Positions 9,772 through 18,724 of a stretch of DNA of 64,000 bases are shown here, one piece after another. A program made the translations under genes and the position numbers. The stretch lies in the NCBI GenBank assembly GCA_029054245.1, contig JAIDFQ010000004.1:62001-126000 (forward strand), read 5' to 3'. Under the pieces are notes generated by a model. The model saw nothing but the letters and a program-made list of their open reading frames with translations, was not told where the DNA came from and searched no databases. The stretch comes from Lachnospiraceae bacterium. GTDB taxonomy: Bacteria > Bacillota > Clostridia > Lachnospirales > Lachnospiraceae. How positions within the stretch are numbered: the first letter of the stretch is position 1; each line of letters opens with the position of its first letter.

Positions 9772-10668
9772 TCATGCTTCATTATATGCTCTTTCAAGGA
9801 AAGGTTTTGATTTTTCAAAATCCGCCACATTTTTTACAGTTATTTGTAAATCTCCTGTACCATAGTGTCCAACACTACGCATATCTCTTGTAAAACCTTT
9901 TTCTAAATTAACAGTTTCTGGATTTAGTTTTAAATATAGTATAATCTGCTTATTGTATATCTCAATACATACCATATTCTGGACTTTTTTATATGCCAAA
10001 TATAATTTAAGCTGATTAGATACTATATCATCTCCTAAAGATTCAATAAAATCGCAGATAGAATAGTAAAGACTTTTTAAGTTGTCCGGAGCTGCTGCCA
10101 ATTTTTCTAAATGCGATTTTTGCGAATTATTTTTCACATCACCCTCATTGACATTATTCTCAATAATTGGTTTTACTGTCGGGGTGTTTAAGTGTTCAAG
10201 CAAAAGCAAATCATTGTCATATTTACGATAACTTACTAATTTGATATTTCTTTGCATTTGATTTACTGCATGTATATCATATTTTGTAAAATCATGTGCA
10301 ACACAAATAACACATGGTACTGACCAATCTATATTTTTCGCAGCTTCCATCCCCAATTTCTCGATAACTAATAGTTTGAAATTTGCTTTATGATCCAAAA
10401 GCCAATCCAGATAAAATAGTCCTTGATTGATTACATTTTCATTCTGACTGCGCTTATATTCAAAGATAACTGGACTGTTATTTTCATCTATACCGATACT
10501 ATCCATTCGCCCATTTGTGATTGCATATTCGCTTTTCAAAAAACGGACGCCAAAAAATGTTTCCATATTCTGTTCGATAAGAGTTTGAAGTTCTTTCTCA
10601 AGAATCACTTCTGAAGAATTACGTTCTTTCACTCCTTCATGCAAAGAAAATATCTTTATCTCTGACAT
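9772..10668 (-). CDS. DUF5655-type protein with PD-(D/E)XK-like N-terminal region
   Basis: SIGIDENNSPVIFEYKRSQNENVINQGLFYLDWLLDHK nuclease-like region; C-terminal region resembles DUF5655. Confidence 0.75.
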   Translation of the reverse strand: MSEIKIFSLHEGVKERNSSEVILEKELQTLIEQNMETFFGVRFLKSEYAITNGRMDSIGIDENNSPVIFEYKRSQNENVINQGLFYLDWLLDHKANFKLLVIEKLGMEAAKNIDWSVPCVICVAHDFTKYDIHAVNQMQRNIKLVSYRKYDNDLLLLEHLNTPTVKPIIENNVNEGDVKNNSQKSHLEKLAAAPDNLKSLYYSICDFIESLGDDIVSNQLKLYLAYKKVQNMVCIEIYNKQIILYLKLNPETVNLEKGFTRDMRSVGHYGTGDLQITVKNVADFEKSKPFLERAYNEA

Positions 10669-10778
10669 CCTTTTCTCCTCCTGCAACTACTATGTAATTA
10701 TTTGTCGCTTTTTCTCTGCTTCTTACTGTCCCCGGCTCACAGTCTTGCGTTCAGTCTTCAGCTTCTCCCGCTGTGATT

Positions 10779-11144
10779 TCAAAGCCTGTTGTGATCTTCC
10801 GCCCTATTTGCTGCTTCAATATCCGCTTTCTTTTGCTGCTCCAGTTTCTCTTCCAGAAGCGCTTTCAGCTTATCCTGCGCAGAGTCAAAGGACTCCAACA
10901 GTTTATTCCATTCCTTCAGAGTAAACGACTGCCCTCCAATTTGAAAGCTTTCTTCCAGCTCTCCCTTTTTCACCTTCTCATAAATTTCATTCTTCTTATT
11001 TCCGATTTCCTGCATCAGTTGTTCCGTGGTCATATCCGACACTGCTGCAAGGCTTTCATAAAAGCTGCCATTTCCATTCGCCTGCGGCTTTTCCGCTGCC
11101 TGTTCCTGATAATAGTATCCTTTTCCTACTCCTTTAATTGCCAT
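10779..11144 (-). CDS. Small coiled-coil hypothetical protein
   Basis: MAIKGVGKGYYYQEQAAEK..., intact ORF. Confidence 0.6.
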   Translation of the reverse strand: MAIKGVGKGYYYQEQAAEKPQANGNGSFYESLAAVSDMTTEQLMQEIGNKKNEIYEKVKKGELEESFQIGGQSFTLKEWNKLLESFDSAQDKLKALLEEKLEQQKKADIEAANRAEDHNRL

Positions 11145-11513
11145 ATCTCTGTCTCCATTTCTTTTTTATTAGCTTCCTGTAATTCCTATAGCACCTGTCA
11201 CATTTACTTTATCTGCATTTCCTCCTGTTTTGCAATGTCCATTCTATTTTCTCTCCCTAGTTCTCTCATCCGAAAATTCACTTACAATAATACTTTAGCA
11301 AAGGGGCTGGCTTTTGGCAATCACGAGTTTTTGATATATGTTACTAAAACAGACCGCAAGGTCATAACCGTTATGAACAGTCAGACCTTGCAAGTGTAAA
11401 CAAAGGTGTCTACGCGGACACATTTACAACTCCCTGTTTTTCTGACTTCAAAATTTGCAACACAAAAAGTCTTTTATATGGTATGATATTTTCATGTGAA
11501 GGAGGGGTTCATC

Positions 11514-12368
11514 ATGAGTATTCAAATTATAACCGATTCATCGTCAGATCTTGTCAATCCGCAGCGCGCAGATATCACAGTGCTGCCCATGAAGATAAAC
11601 TTTGATGATGCGGAATATCTTGACGGGGTCAATTTGACCCACAAAGAATTTTACGAAAAACTGATCGAATGTGATACACTGCCTGTCACCAGCCAGATTT
11701 CACCTTATGAGTTTGAACAAGCGATCCGAAAGGTTACAGATGCCGGCGATATTGCCATTATCATCACCTTATCCGGCAAATTGTCCGGTACATATCAGAG
11801 TGCATGTATTGCTGCAAAGGAATTTGAGGGCAAGGCGTTTGTTGTGGACAGTGAAAACGCTACCGTAGGGGAACGGGCACTGGTGGAATACGCACTACGT
11901 TTAAAAGATGCCGGTATGGATGCCGAATCTATCGTTGATACACTGGAAACAGATAAAAAGAAGATTCGGCTGATTGCCCTTTTAGACACCCTTGAATATC
12001 TGAAAAAGGGCGGACGCATTTCTAAAGCCGTGGCTTTTGCAGGCAACGTTTTGTCCATCAAACCAGTGGTAGGTGTGGTAGATGGAGAAGTCGTAATGCT
12101 TGGCAAAGCCCGCGGCTCTAAACAGGGAAATAACCTTCTGGCAGAGCATATCAAATCTTCCGGCGGCATTGACTTTGGGAAGCCCTACTTTTTAGGCTAC
12201 ACAGGTTTAAATGATGCTTTGATGCAAAAGTACATCTCCGACAGTGAAACATTCTGGAAGGATCACACTGACAACCTTCCGGTTGCCACTGTAGGCGGCA
12301 CCATCGGCACCCATGTAGGTCCCGGCGGCATCGCTGTTGCTTATTTTGCTCTTTCTGAATCATGTTAA
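11514..12368 (+). CDS. DegV family (FakB-like) fatty-acid-binding protein
   Basis: IQIITDSSSDL, DTLEYLKKGGRI, GTIGTHVGPGG. Confidence 0.93.
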   Translation: MSIQIITDSSSDLVNPQRADITVLPMKINFDDAEYLDGVNLTHKEFYEKLIECDTLPVTSQISPYEFEQAIRKVTDAGDIAIIITLSGKLSGTYQSACIAAKEFEGKAFVVDSENATVGERALVEYALRLKDAGMDAESIVDTLETDKKKIRLIALLDTLEYLKKGGRISKAVAFAGNVLSIKPVVGVVDGEVVMLGKARGSKQGNNLLAEHIKSSGGIDFGKPYFLGYTGLNDALMQKYISDSETFWKDHTDNLPVATVGGTIGTHVGPGGIAVAYFALSESC

Positions 12369-12370
12369 AC

Positions 12371-12417
12371 AAAAAATCGGCGGACGAGAAAGCATTACGC
12401 TTTCCTCGTCCGCCGAT
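12371..12417 (-). terminator. Strong intrinsic terminator between convergent genes
   Basis: atcggcggacgagaaagc / gctttcctcgtccgccgat stem; T-rich tract (ATTTTTTG) on the - strand. Confidence 0.85.
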
Positions 12418-12424
12418 ATTCTTA

Positions 12425-13183
12425 TCAGCTGCGAAAATCAATATGCTGACCTATCATCTGCTCTTCCTTGGTCTGAACATAATTGCTTCTGTCTGCAAAT
12501 GTATAATCATTGATTTTCTGTATCAATTCTTCTATGGAATTGGCGGTGATCGTCACCGTATCCTCATCCTCTTCCCACCACGCAGCCTCATTCCTTCCTG
12601 CCGCCTGGCTTTCCTTAAGCTTTTCTTCTTTTTCTTTCTTTTCTGCCTTCTTTTCTGCTTTTCTGTTTTCTGCTCTTTTCGCAATCCGGTCCCGCTGCTT
12701 GGCATTGGCTTTGTCAAGAACGGCAAAGAAACTAGAAAGTCCCCCATCCTTTACCTGCATTCCATAGCCTTTTACCTTTGCTCCCGTTTTTTCTATGCTG
12801 GACTTAAGCTTGGAAAGTCCTGATTTCGCATTGCTGATGATTCCTTCATATTGCTTCCGGAAATTTTCATCGGTTGCCATCTTTTCAATTTTTTCTTCAT
12901 CGATTAGAACAACCGTCTTATATGGATTGGCAAAGCTCGCAGCCATTGTCTTCGCCTGTTCCTTCATGTCTTTGCTAACAAGAATGAAGTCCATATTTCC
13001 GAATTTCTTCTTTAACTGCTCGTAATACTTCTCCCCTTCTTCGCTCAAAGAGGGCGAACCAATCTGTTTTCCGTAGTTGCCTGGTTTCTTGTTGTTCGTC
13101 TTGTTTGTTTTGTTCGTTTCCGTGTAAACAGACTGTACCTGACTGCCTGTCTCCACACCTGTCGCACCTGTACTCATCTTCAT
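12425..13183 (-). CDS. DUF6033-like family protein
   Basis: MKMSTGATGVETGSQVQSVYTETNKTNKTNNKKPGNYGKQIGSPSLSEEGEKYYEQLKKKF... with charged C-terminal helix. Confidence 0.65.
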   Translation of the reverse strand: MKMSTGATGVETGSQVQSVYTETNKTNKTNNKKPGNYGKQIGSPSLSEEGEKYYEQLKKKFGNMDFILVSKDMKEQAKTMAASFANPYKTVVLIDEEKIEKMATDENFRKQYEGIISNAKSGLSKLKSSIEKTGAKVKGYGMQVKDGGLSSFFAVLDKANAKQRDRIAKRAENRKAEKKAEKKEKEEKLKESQAAGRNEAAWWEEDEDTVTITANSIEELIQKINDYTFADRSNYVQTKEEQMIGQHIDFRS

Positions 13184-13351
13184 GACCTCCTTGTAACCAT
13201 ATGCCGCAAATCCATTTGCATCTATTACCAGTTATAGAGTATATCGGAAAAATAATTGAAAACTTTAATCTTTCCTATCTTCTCTTCTATAAAAGACTAA
13301 TCTATGCTTTTGCATTTATATATAGGATGTCTACAGAAGTTTTTAATACTT

Positions 13352-13921
13352 TCAGCCTGCCTGCGCCTTCTCCTCTAGGTGCGTCTCCAGGATTCCTGCC
13401 TTCCACAACGCCTTGCGCACTGGCGCAGCCACCAGCATTGTGAGGATAATCTTTGCCAGATCCCCCGGAATAAAAGGTATGACACCGGCTGCCAAAGCGG
13501 CATTAAAATTCATACCGCCCTGTTTTGCAAGCCATGCGGTCCCCAGCAGATAGCAGACTGCTGTTCCTAATATCATACCAAGAAAAATGAATACCTGATT
13601 AGTTTTCCATTTATCAATAAAGAAACCAAATATCAATGCGATAAAAATATAACCCAACAGATAGCCTCCGGTAGGTCCTAACACCTTTCCAATTCCGCTG
13701 CCAAATGCCGTGAACACAGGAAGTCCTACAAGTCCAAGCAGCAGGTAAATACATACACTGATTGTTCCTTTCTTCATTCCCAGTATGTATACCGTCAAAT
13801 ATACCCCGAGCATCCCAAGAGATATGGGCACAGGACTGATCGGTATGGGAAGGGACATGGGTCCCAAAATACATAAAACAGCTGACATCAAACCAATAAG
13901 CGCTAAACTCTTTGTGTTCAT
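13352..13921 (-). CDS. bioY: Biotin transporter BioY
   Basis: PMSLPIPISPVPISLGMLGVYLTVYILG and GPTGGYLLGYI; start MNTKSLALIG. Confidence 0.93.
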   Translation of the reverse strand: MNTKSLALIGLMSAVLCILGPMSLPIPISPVPISLGMLGVYLTVYILGMKKGTISVCIYLLLGLVGLPVFTAFGSGIGKVLGPTGGYLLGYIFIALIFGFFIDKWKTNQVFIFLGMILGTAVCYLLGTAWLAKQGGMNFNAALAAGVIPFIPGDLAKIILTMLVAAPVRKALWKAGILETHLEEKAQAG

Positions 13922-13949
13922 AGTTGTTTTCCTTTCTTCGTGCATCTAA

Positions 13950-14024
13950 TTGTAAACTAGTACCATTTGAAAGTATACATTTATTTCACATAATTGTCAA
14001 CCACGATTTTATTAAGGTTTACAT
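13950..14024. promoter_or_regulatory. Two BirA-like operators upstream of bioY
   Basis: 13950-13980 TTGTAAACT..AGTATACAT and 13994-14024 TTGTCAACC-N13-GGTTTACAT. Confidence 0.6.
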
Positions 14025-14203
14025 CATTCCAAAGCTAACTGCATCTCAGGCTCATAGGAAAGCATCCTGCAAGAAGGAGGCTGCTGTTATTTTATATCTT
14101 TTCATTTTTACCTCCGGTTTTTATGCTCGACTTTATAAATCTACAAAGGGCATCTGCCCTAAATCAAGGAACAGACACCCTCTGTATATCATTGAACTCG
14201 AAC

Positions 14204-15970
14204 CTAATCGTTTTCCTTTGGCAATTCAATTCTTATATGAACATCTTTGAGCTGCCTTTCGTCTACTTCTGAAGGCGCTCCCATCATCACATCCTGCGCC
14301 GTCTTGTTCATTGGGAAAGGAATGATCTCCCGAATACTCTCTTCCCCTGCAATAAGCATGACCATTCTGTCCACTCCGGGCGCAATGCCGGCATGTGGAG
14401 GCGCACCGTAGCAGAATGCGTTGTACATAGCCGGGAATTTGGCTTTCACATCCGCTTCATCCAGCCCTACTATCTGGAATGCCTTAACCATAATTTCAGG
14501 GTCATGGTTTCTGACCGCTCCCGAGGAAAGTTCCACGCCGTTGCATACCAAGTCATATTGATAAGCGTTGATTTCCAGCGGATCCTTGTTAAGGAGCGCA
14601 TCCATTCCGCCCTGCGGCATGGAAAAAGGATTGTGGCAAAATTCCAACTCCCCGGATTCTTCCCCGATTTCATACATGGGGAAATCCACAATCCAGCAGA
14701 ACTCATAACAGTCTTTCTTCATATGCGCTTCGCTGGCATTGCCAAGGAACTTGCGGAGCACGCCGGCAGTCTTTTGTGCATCGGATTTCTTGCCCGCTGT
14801 CAGGCCTATGAAATCGCCGTTCTTTAATCCAAGGGCAGTAATCACCTGTTCCTTCCTCTCCTGCAGGAACTTGGAAATGCCACCCACCAACTCGCCGTTC
14901 TCATCGAGCTTGAACCAGTAAGCCTTCTGACCACTCTGAATCTCCACATCGGCACAGATTTTATCAATCACTTTTCTGGTGGCTGTGAACTGGTCAACCA
15001 CAATTGCTTTTACCGTCTGTCCTTCAAAAGGACCAAATCCGCAATCACTCATGCATTCCGTGGCATCCTGCACCAGCAGATCGATTCTTAAATCCGGTTT
15101 ATCCGAACCGTATTTCTCCATAGCATCCTTATACGAAATTCTTGTAAAGGGTGCGCTGGAAGCTGTTTTATAAGTCCCATACTCTGCAAAAATAGGCGGC
15201 AGGACATCTTCAATCACATCAAACACATCTTCCTGACTGGCAAATGCCATTTCCATATCCAACTGATAAAACTCGCCGGGAGAACGGTCTGCCCTGGCGT
15301 CTTCGTCCCTAAAACAGGGCGCAATCTGAAAGTACCTGTCAAACCCGGAAGTCATTAAAAGCTGCTTAAACTGCTGGGGTGCCTGCGGAAGTGCATAAAA
15401 CTTGCCCGGATGATTTCTGGACGGAACCAGATAGTCTCTTGCCCCCTCGGGGGAAGAACAGGTCAGAATCGGCGTCGTAATTTCCAAAAAATCATGCTCT
15501 ATCATGCTCTTTCTGATTTCAGCCACGATCTTGCTTCTCAGCACGATTTTTTCTTTTACGGCAGGATTCCTTAAATCTAAATATCTGTATTTTAATCTGA
15601 CTGCCTCGTCAGCTTCTTTGGACCGGCTCACTTCAAAGGGAAGCTCATTGTAAATACATTTTCCAAGAACGGAAATATTTTCTGGCACCACTTCTATTTC
15701 ACCGGTTGCAAGCTGAGGATTCTTGCTGGAACGCTCCCTGACTACGCCAGTAACCGTAAGGGTGGATTCATTGTTGACCCCCGACAGTTTTGCCATCATT
15801 TCTTCCGTCTCGATCACCACCTGGGTCACCCCATAAAAATCCCTGAGAATCAAAAAGCCAAGGTTCTTACTGACCTTTCTCATGTTGTCATACCAGCCCA
15901 CAATGGTGACTTTCTTTCCTGCGTCACCGATTCTTAACTGATTACATGTATGCGTTCTTGACTGTACCAT
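14204..15970 (-). CDS. aspS: Aspartate--tRNA ligase
   Basis: RFRDEDARADRSPGEFYQLDMEMAF-type class II motif; GAPPHAGIAPGVDRMVMLIAGEESIREIIPFPMN. Confidence 0.97.
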   Translation of the reverse strand: MVQSRTHTCNQLRIGDAGKKVTIVGWYDNMRKVSKNLGFLILRDFYGVTQVVIETEEMMAKLSGVNNESTLTVTGVVRERSSKNPQLATGEIEVVPENISVLGKCIYNELPFEVSRSKEADEAVRLKYRYLDLRNPAVKEKIVLRSKIVAEIRKSMIEHDFLEITTPILTCSSPEGARDYLVPSRNHPGKFYALPQAPQQFKQLLMTSGFDRYFQIAPCFRDEDARADRSPGEFYQLDMEMAFASQEDVFDVIEDVLPPIFAEYGTYKTASSAPFTRISYKDAMEKYGSDKPDLRIDLLVQDATECMSDCGFGPFEGQTVKAIVVDQFTATRKVIDKICADVEIQSGQKAYWFKLDENGELVGGISKFLQERKEQVITALGLKNGDFIGLTAGKKSDAQKTAGVLRKFLGNASEAHMKKDCYEFCWIVDFPMYEIGEESGELEFCHNPFSMPQGGMDALLNKDPLEINAYQYDLVCNGVELSSGAVRNHDPEIMVKAFQIVGLDEADVKAKFPAMYNAFCYGAPPHAGIAPGVDRMVMLIAGEESIREIIPFPMNKTAQDVMMGAPSEVDERQLKDVHIRIELPKEND

Positions 15971-15998
15971 CGTTTATCACCTTACCTCGTTTCTGTTG

Positions 15999-16349
15999 TT
16001 ATTTGTTGTTTTCTATACAGGTCATGACCTGTTCCTGGATAGGAAGACATTCTTCCAATATCTTTTTTGCCTCATCAGGTTTGTCTTCTCTTAAAAGGTT
16101 GGTGATCTCTGTATACGCTTTGTAAAGAGGTGTTACAGATAAGTTTCCCATAACTCCCTTTAATGTGTGGGCGTTCTCGATTGCTGTTTTGATATCGCCC
16201 GCTTCAATAAACTCCATTACCGGCTTGTCATTTACCGTGGCAGGGAGCTTACCCAACATCCTCTCATAAAGTGATGCGTTATTCATAAATCTCTGCATTG
16301 CGTCATTGACGTCCGCACCTAATTCCTGAAGCTCGCTTACCATACTCAT
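15999..16349 (-). CDS. Hpt (histidine phosphotransfer) domain protein
   Basis: IENAHTLKGVMGNLSVTPLYKAYTEIT. Confidence 0.85.
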   Translation of the reverse strand: MSMVSELQELGADVNDAMQRFMNNASLYERMLGKLPATVNDKPVMEFIEAGDIKTAIENAHTLKGVMGNLSVTPLYKAYTEITNLLREDKPDEAKKILEECLPIQEQVMTCIENNK

Positions 16350-16607
16350 ATTTCGTTCTCCTTTTTATTTTATATTTTTATCCATTCATCCGGTTGAACA
16401 ACTTTCAGGAAATGAAAAGGTATCTGTTTTTCCCAAAATGAATCTGTTATATTATAGCACAACTTCCTTTCAAAGAACAAGAGTGAGGAGCTCCAAAAAT
16501 GGGGGATTGGAAAAGACTTGATTTGCTTTACGCCGAGAGGGCATGCGCGCCATAAGCTGCTGAACTGTCTCTGGCAGCTTATGGCGGCACACTTCATTTC
16601 AGAATAA

Positions 16608-17915
16608 TTATTGCACTGTTTTAAATGCTTCCTCAAGGTCTTCTATGATATCATCGATGTTTTCTGTTCCGATGGACAGGCGAATCGTGTTAGGATAAAT
16701 ACCCTGCTGCGCCAGTTCTTCTTCATTTAGCTGGGAATGGGTGGTGGATGCAGGGTGGATGACAAGGGATTTTACGTCTGCCACGTTTGCAAGCAGTGAA
16801 AATAGTTCCAGATTGTCAATAAATGCCTTGGCTTTCTTTGCATCGCCCTTGATTTCAAAAGTGAAGATGGAACCACCGCCATTTGGGAAGTATTTTTTGT
16901 AAAGTTGCTGTTGTTCAGAATCATCTGCTACGGAAGGATGGTGTACTCTTTCAACTTGGGGATGATTTTTCAGGTAATTTACCACTTTAAGCGCATTTTC
17001 TACATGGCGTTCTACTCTAAGGGATAAGGTTTCAAGTCCCTGGAGGAAGAAAAATGCATGGAAGGGGGAAAGAGTGGCACCTGTGTCGCGGAGCAGGATG
17101 GCGCGGATTTTGGTCACAAAGGCTGCCGCTCCCACTGCTTTGGTAAAGCTGATGCCATGGTAGCTGGGGTTTGGCTGTGTAAGAGACGGAAACTTACCGC
17201 TTGCCTCCCAGTCGAACTTGCCACTGTCAACAATCACGCCTCCGATGGTAGTGCCGTGTCCTCCGATGAATTTGGTGGCGGAATGTACCACGATATCTGC
17301 GCCATATTCAATGGGACGGACCAGATAGGGCGTTGCAAAGGTGTTATCGATGACCAGCGGAATCTTGTGCTGATGAGCAATCTTTGCAATTTTCTCTATA
17401 TCCACCACGTCTGAATTGGGATTTCCAAGGGTTTCGATAAATACCGCTTTCGTATTTTCCTGCACCGCTGCATCCACTTCCTCATAATGGAAGGGGTCTA
17501 CAAAGGTCGTTTCAATTCCATACTCGCGCAGGGTATGTGCCAGCAGATTATAGGTTCCGCCATAGATGTTCTTTGCTGCCACAATATGGTCTCCGGCATG
17601 TGCAAGGTTCTGGATAGTGTAGGAAATGGCTGCTGCTCCTGATGCTACCGCCAAAGCTGCCACGCCGCCCTCCAAAGCAGCAATTCTCTGTTCAAATACA
17701 TCCTGTGTGGGATTGGTCAGTCTGCCATAGATGTTTCCGGCATCACTTAAGCCGAACCTTGCCGCCGCGTGTTCGCAGTTTTTGAACACGTAGGAAGACG
17801 TCTGATAAATCGGCACTGCCCTTGCATCCGTCACCGGATCTGCCTGCTCCTGCCCTACATGGAGCTGTAATGTTTCAAATTTTAAGTTTCTCTCTGCATA
17901 TGTTTTCTTACTCAT
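16608..17915 (-). CDS. metY: O-acetylhomoserine aminocarboxypropyltransferase / cysteine synthase
   Basis: Cys/Met metabolism PLP enzyme; VVHSATKFIGGHGTTIGGVIVDSG and the long OAH-sulfhydrylase insert. Confidence 0.93.
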   Translation of the reverse strand: MSKKTYAERNLKFETLQLHVGQEQADPVTDARAVPIYQTSSYVFKNCEHAAARFGLSDAGNIYGRLTNPTQDVFEQRIAALEGGVAALAVASGAAAISYTIQNLAHAGDHIVAAKNIYGGTYNLLAHTLREYGIETTFVDPFHYEEVDAAVQENTKAVFIETLGNPNSDVVDIEKIAKIAHQHKIPLVIDNTFATPYLVRPIEYGADIVVHSATKFIGGHGTTIGGVIVDSGKFDWEASGKFPSLTQPNPSYHGISFTKAVGAAAFVTKIRAILLRDTGATLSPFHAFFFLQGLETLSLRVERHVENALKVVNYLKNHPQVERVHHPSVADDSEQQQLYKKYFPNGGGSIFTFEIKGDAKKAKAFIDNLELFSLLANVADVKSLVIHPASTTHSQLNEEELAQQGIYPNTIRLSIGTENIDDIIEDLEEAFKTVQ

Positions 17916-18031
17916 TTTTTACCTCTTTCTCAGGTTACCCTGTATCCTTATTATTTATTTCCTATCGGTTTACTATGGTATCATCATAATATAATCCGCT
18001 TTTCATGTCCAATATAGAAAAACATGCACCA

Positions 18032-18052
18032 GTTATAGTTTATACCTATAAC
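18032..18052. promoter_or_regulatory. Candidate operator upstream of metY
   Basis: GTTATAG-TTTATAC-CTATAAC palindrome between the rrf2 3' end and the metY promoter region. Confidence 0.45.
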
Positions 18053-18085
18053 CAATGCATACTTTTTACCTAAGTTTCTGCCTGC

Positions 18086-18520
18086 TTAAATAATATACTG
18101 ATCTGATTTTTCCTGATGCCACTCAACCAGATCCGCCAGCGTTATGCCATCCACAACCTGATTCACGGCATCGTTCAGCTTTTCCCAGACCCTTACCGTC
18201 ACACAGCCTTCCCTGCGCTCACATTCCATTCCATCCTTCCCAACACAGTTCACCGGCGCTAAATCCCCTTCTGTCAGCCGCAGAATCATTCCTACCGTAT
18301 ATTCCGAAGGGGCTTTTGCAAGCATGTAGCCTCCCTGGGCGCCCCTGATGCTCCTTACAAATCCCGCCTTATTGAGCAAAGAGATGATCTGTTCAAGATA
18401 CTTTTCTGAAATCTGCTGTCTTCTGGCAACATCCTTTAAACTAATGGGTTCTCCCGTATTATAAACTGCCAGATCCAGCAGCAGCCTTAATGCATATCTT
18501 CCTTTCGTTGAAATCTTCAT
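18086..18520 (-). CDS. Rrf2 family transcriptional regulator
   Basis: MKISTKGRYALRLLLDLAVYNTGEPISLKDVARRQQISEKYLEQIISLL; three-cysteine cluster region. Confidence 0.93.
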   Translation of the reverse strand: MKISTKGRYALRLLLDLAVYNTGEPISLKDVARRQQISEKYLEQIISLLNKAGFVRSIRGAQGGYMLAKAPSEYTVGMILRLTEGDLAPVNCVGKDGMECERREGCVTVRVWEKLNDAVNQVVDGITLADLVEWHQEKSDQYII

Positions 18521-18724
18521 CCTATCAAGCCCTCTCCAGCTCTTTCTCCACAATTTCATAAACCAGTCTGACATCATTTTCTAATGTCATTTCTCCAAAT
18601 GCAGAAATTTGCTTACTTCATTTTTACATATAAGTATATCAAAGATTAGGCACTTTCGTAACTCCCCTTTTTACTTTTCGTATTTTTCGGGTAACAGTTT
18701 AGCCTGCAAGGTCAGGGCTATCTT

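Noticed and set aside
9580-9810. Small + strand ORF MGLRRKHPFLSQII...
   Set aside because: Overlaps the 3' end of the DUF5655-like gene and has no recognisable family. The opposite strand could hold a gene remnant, but I could not support one.
12362-12823. + strand ORF antisense to the DUF6033-like gene
   Set aside because: Low-complexity Phe/Ser-rich antisense of a Lys/Glu-rich coding region.
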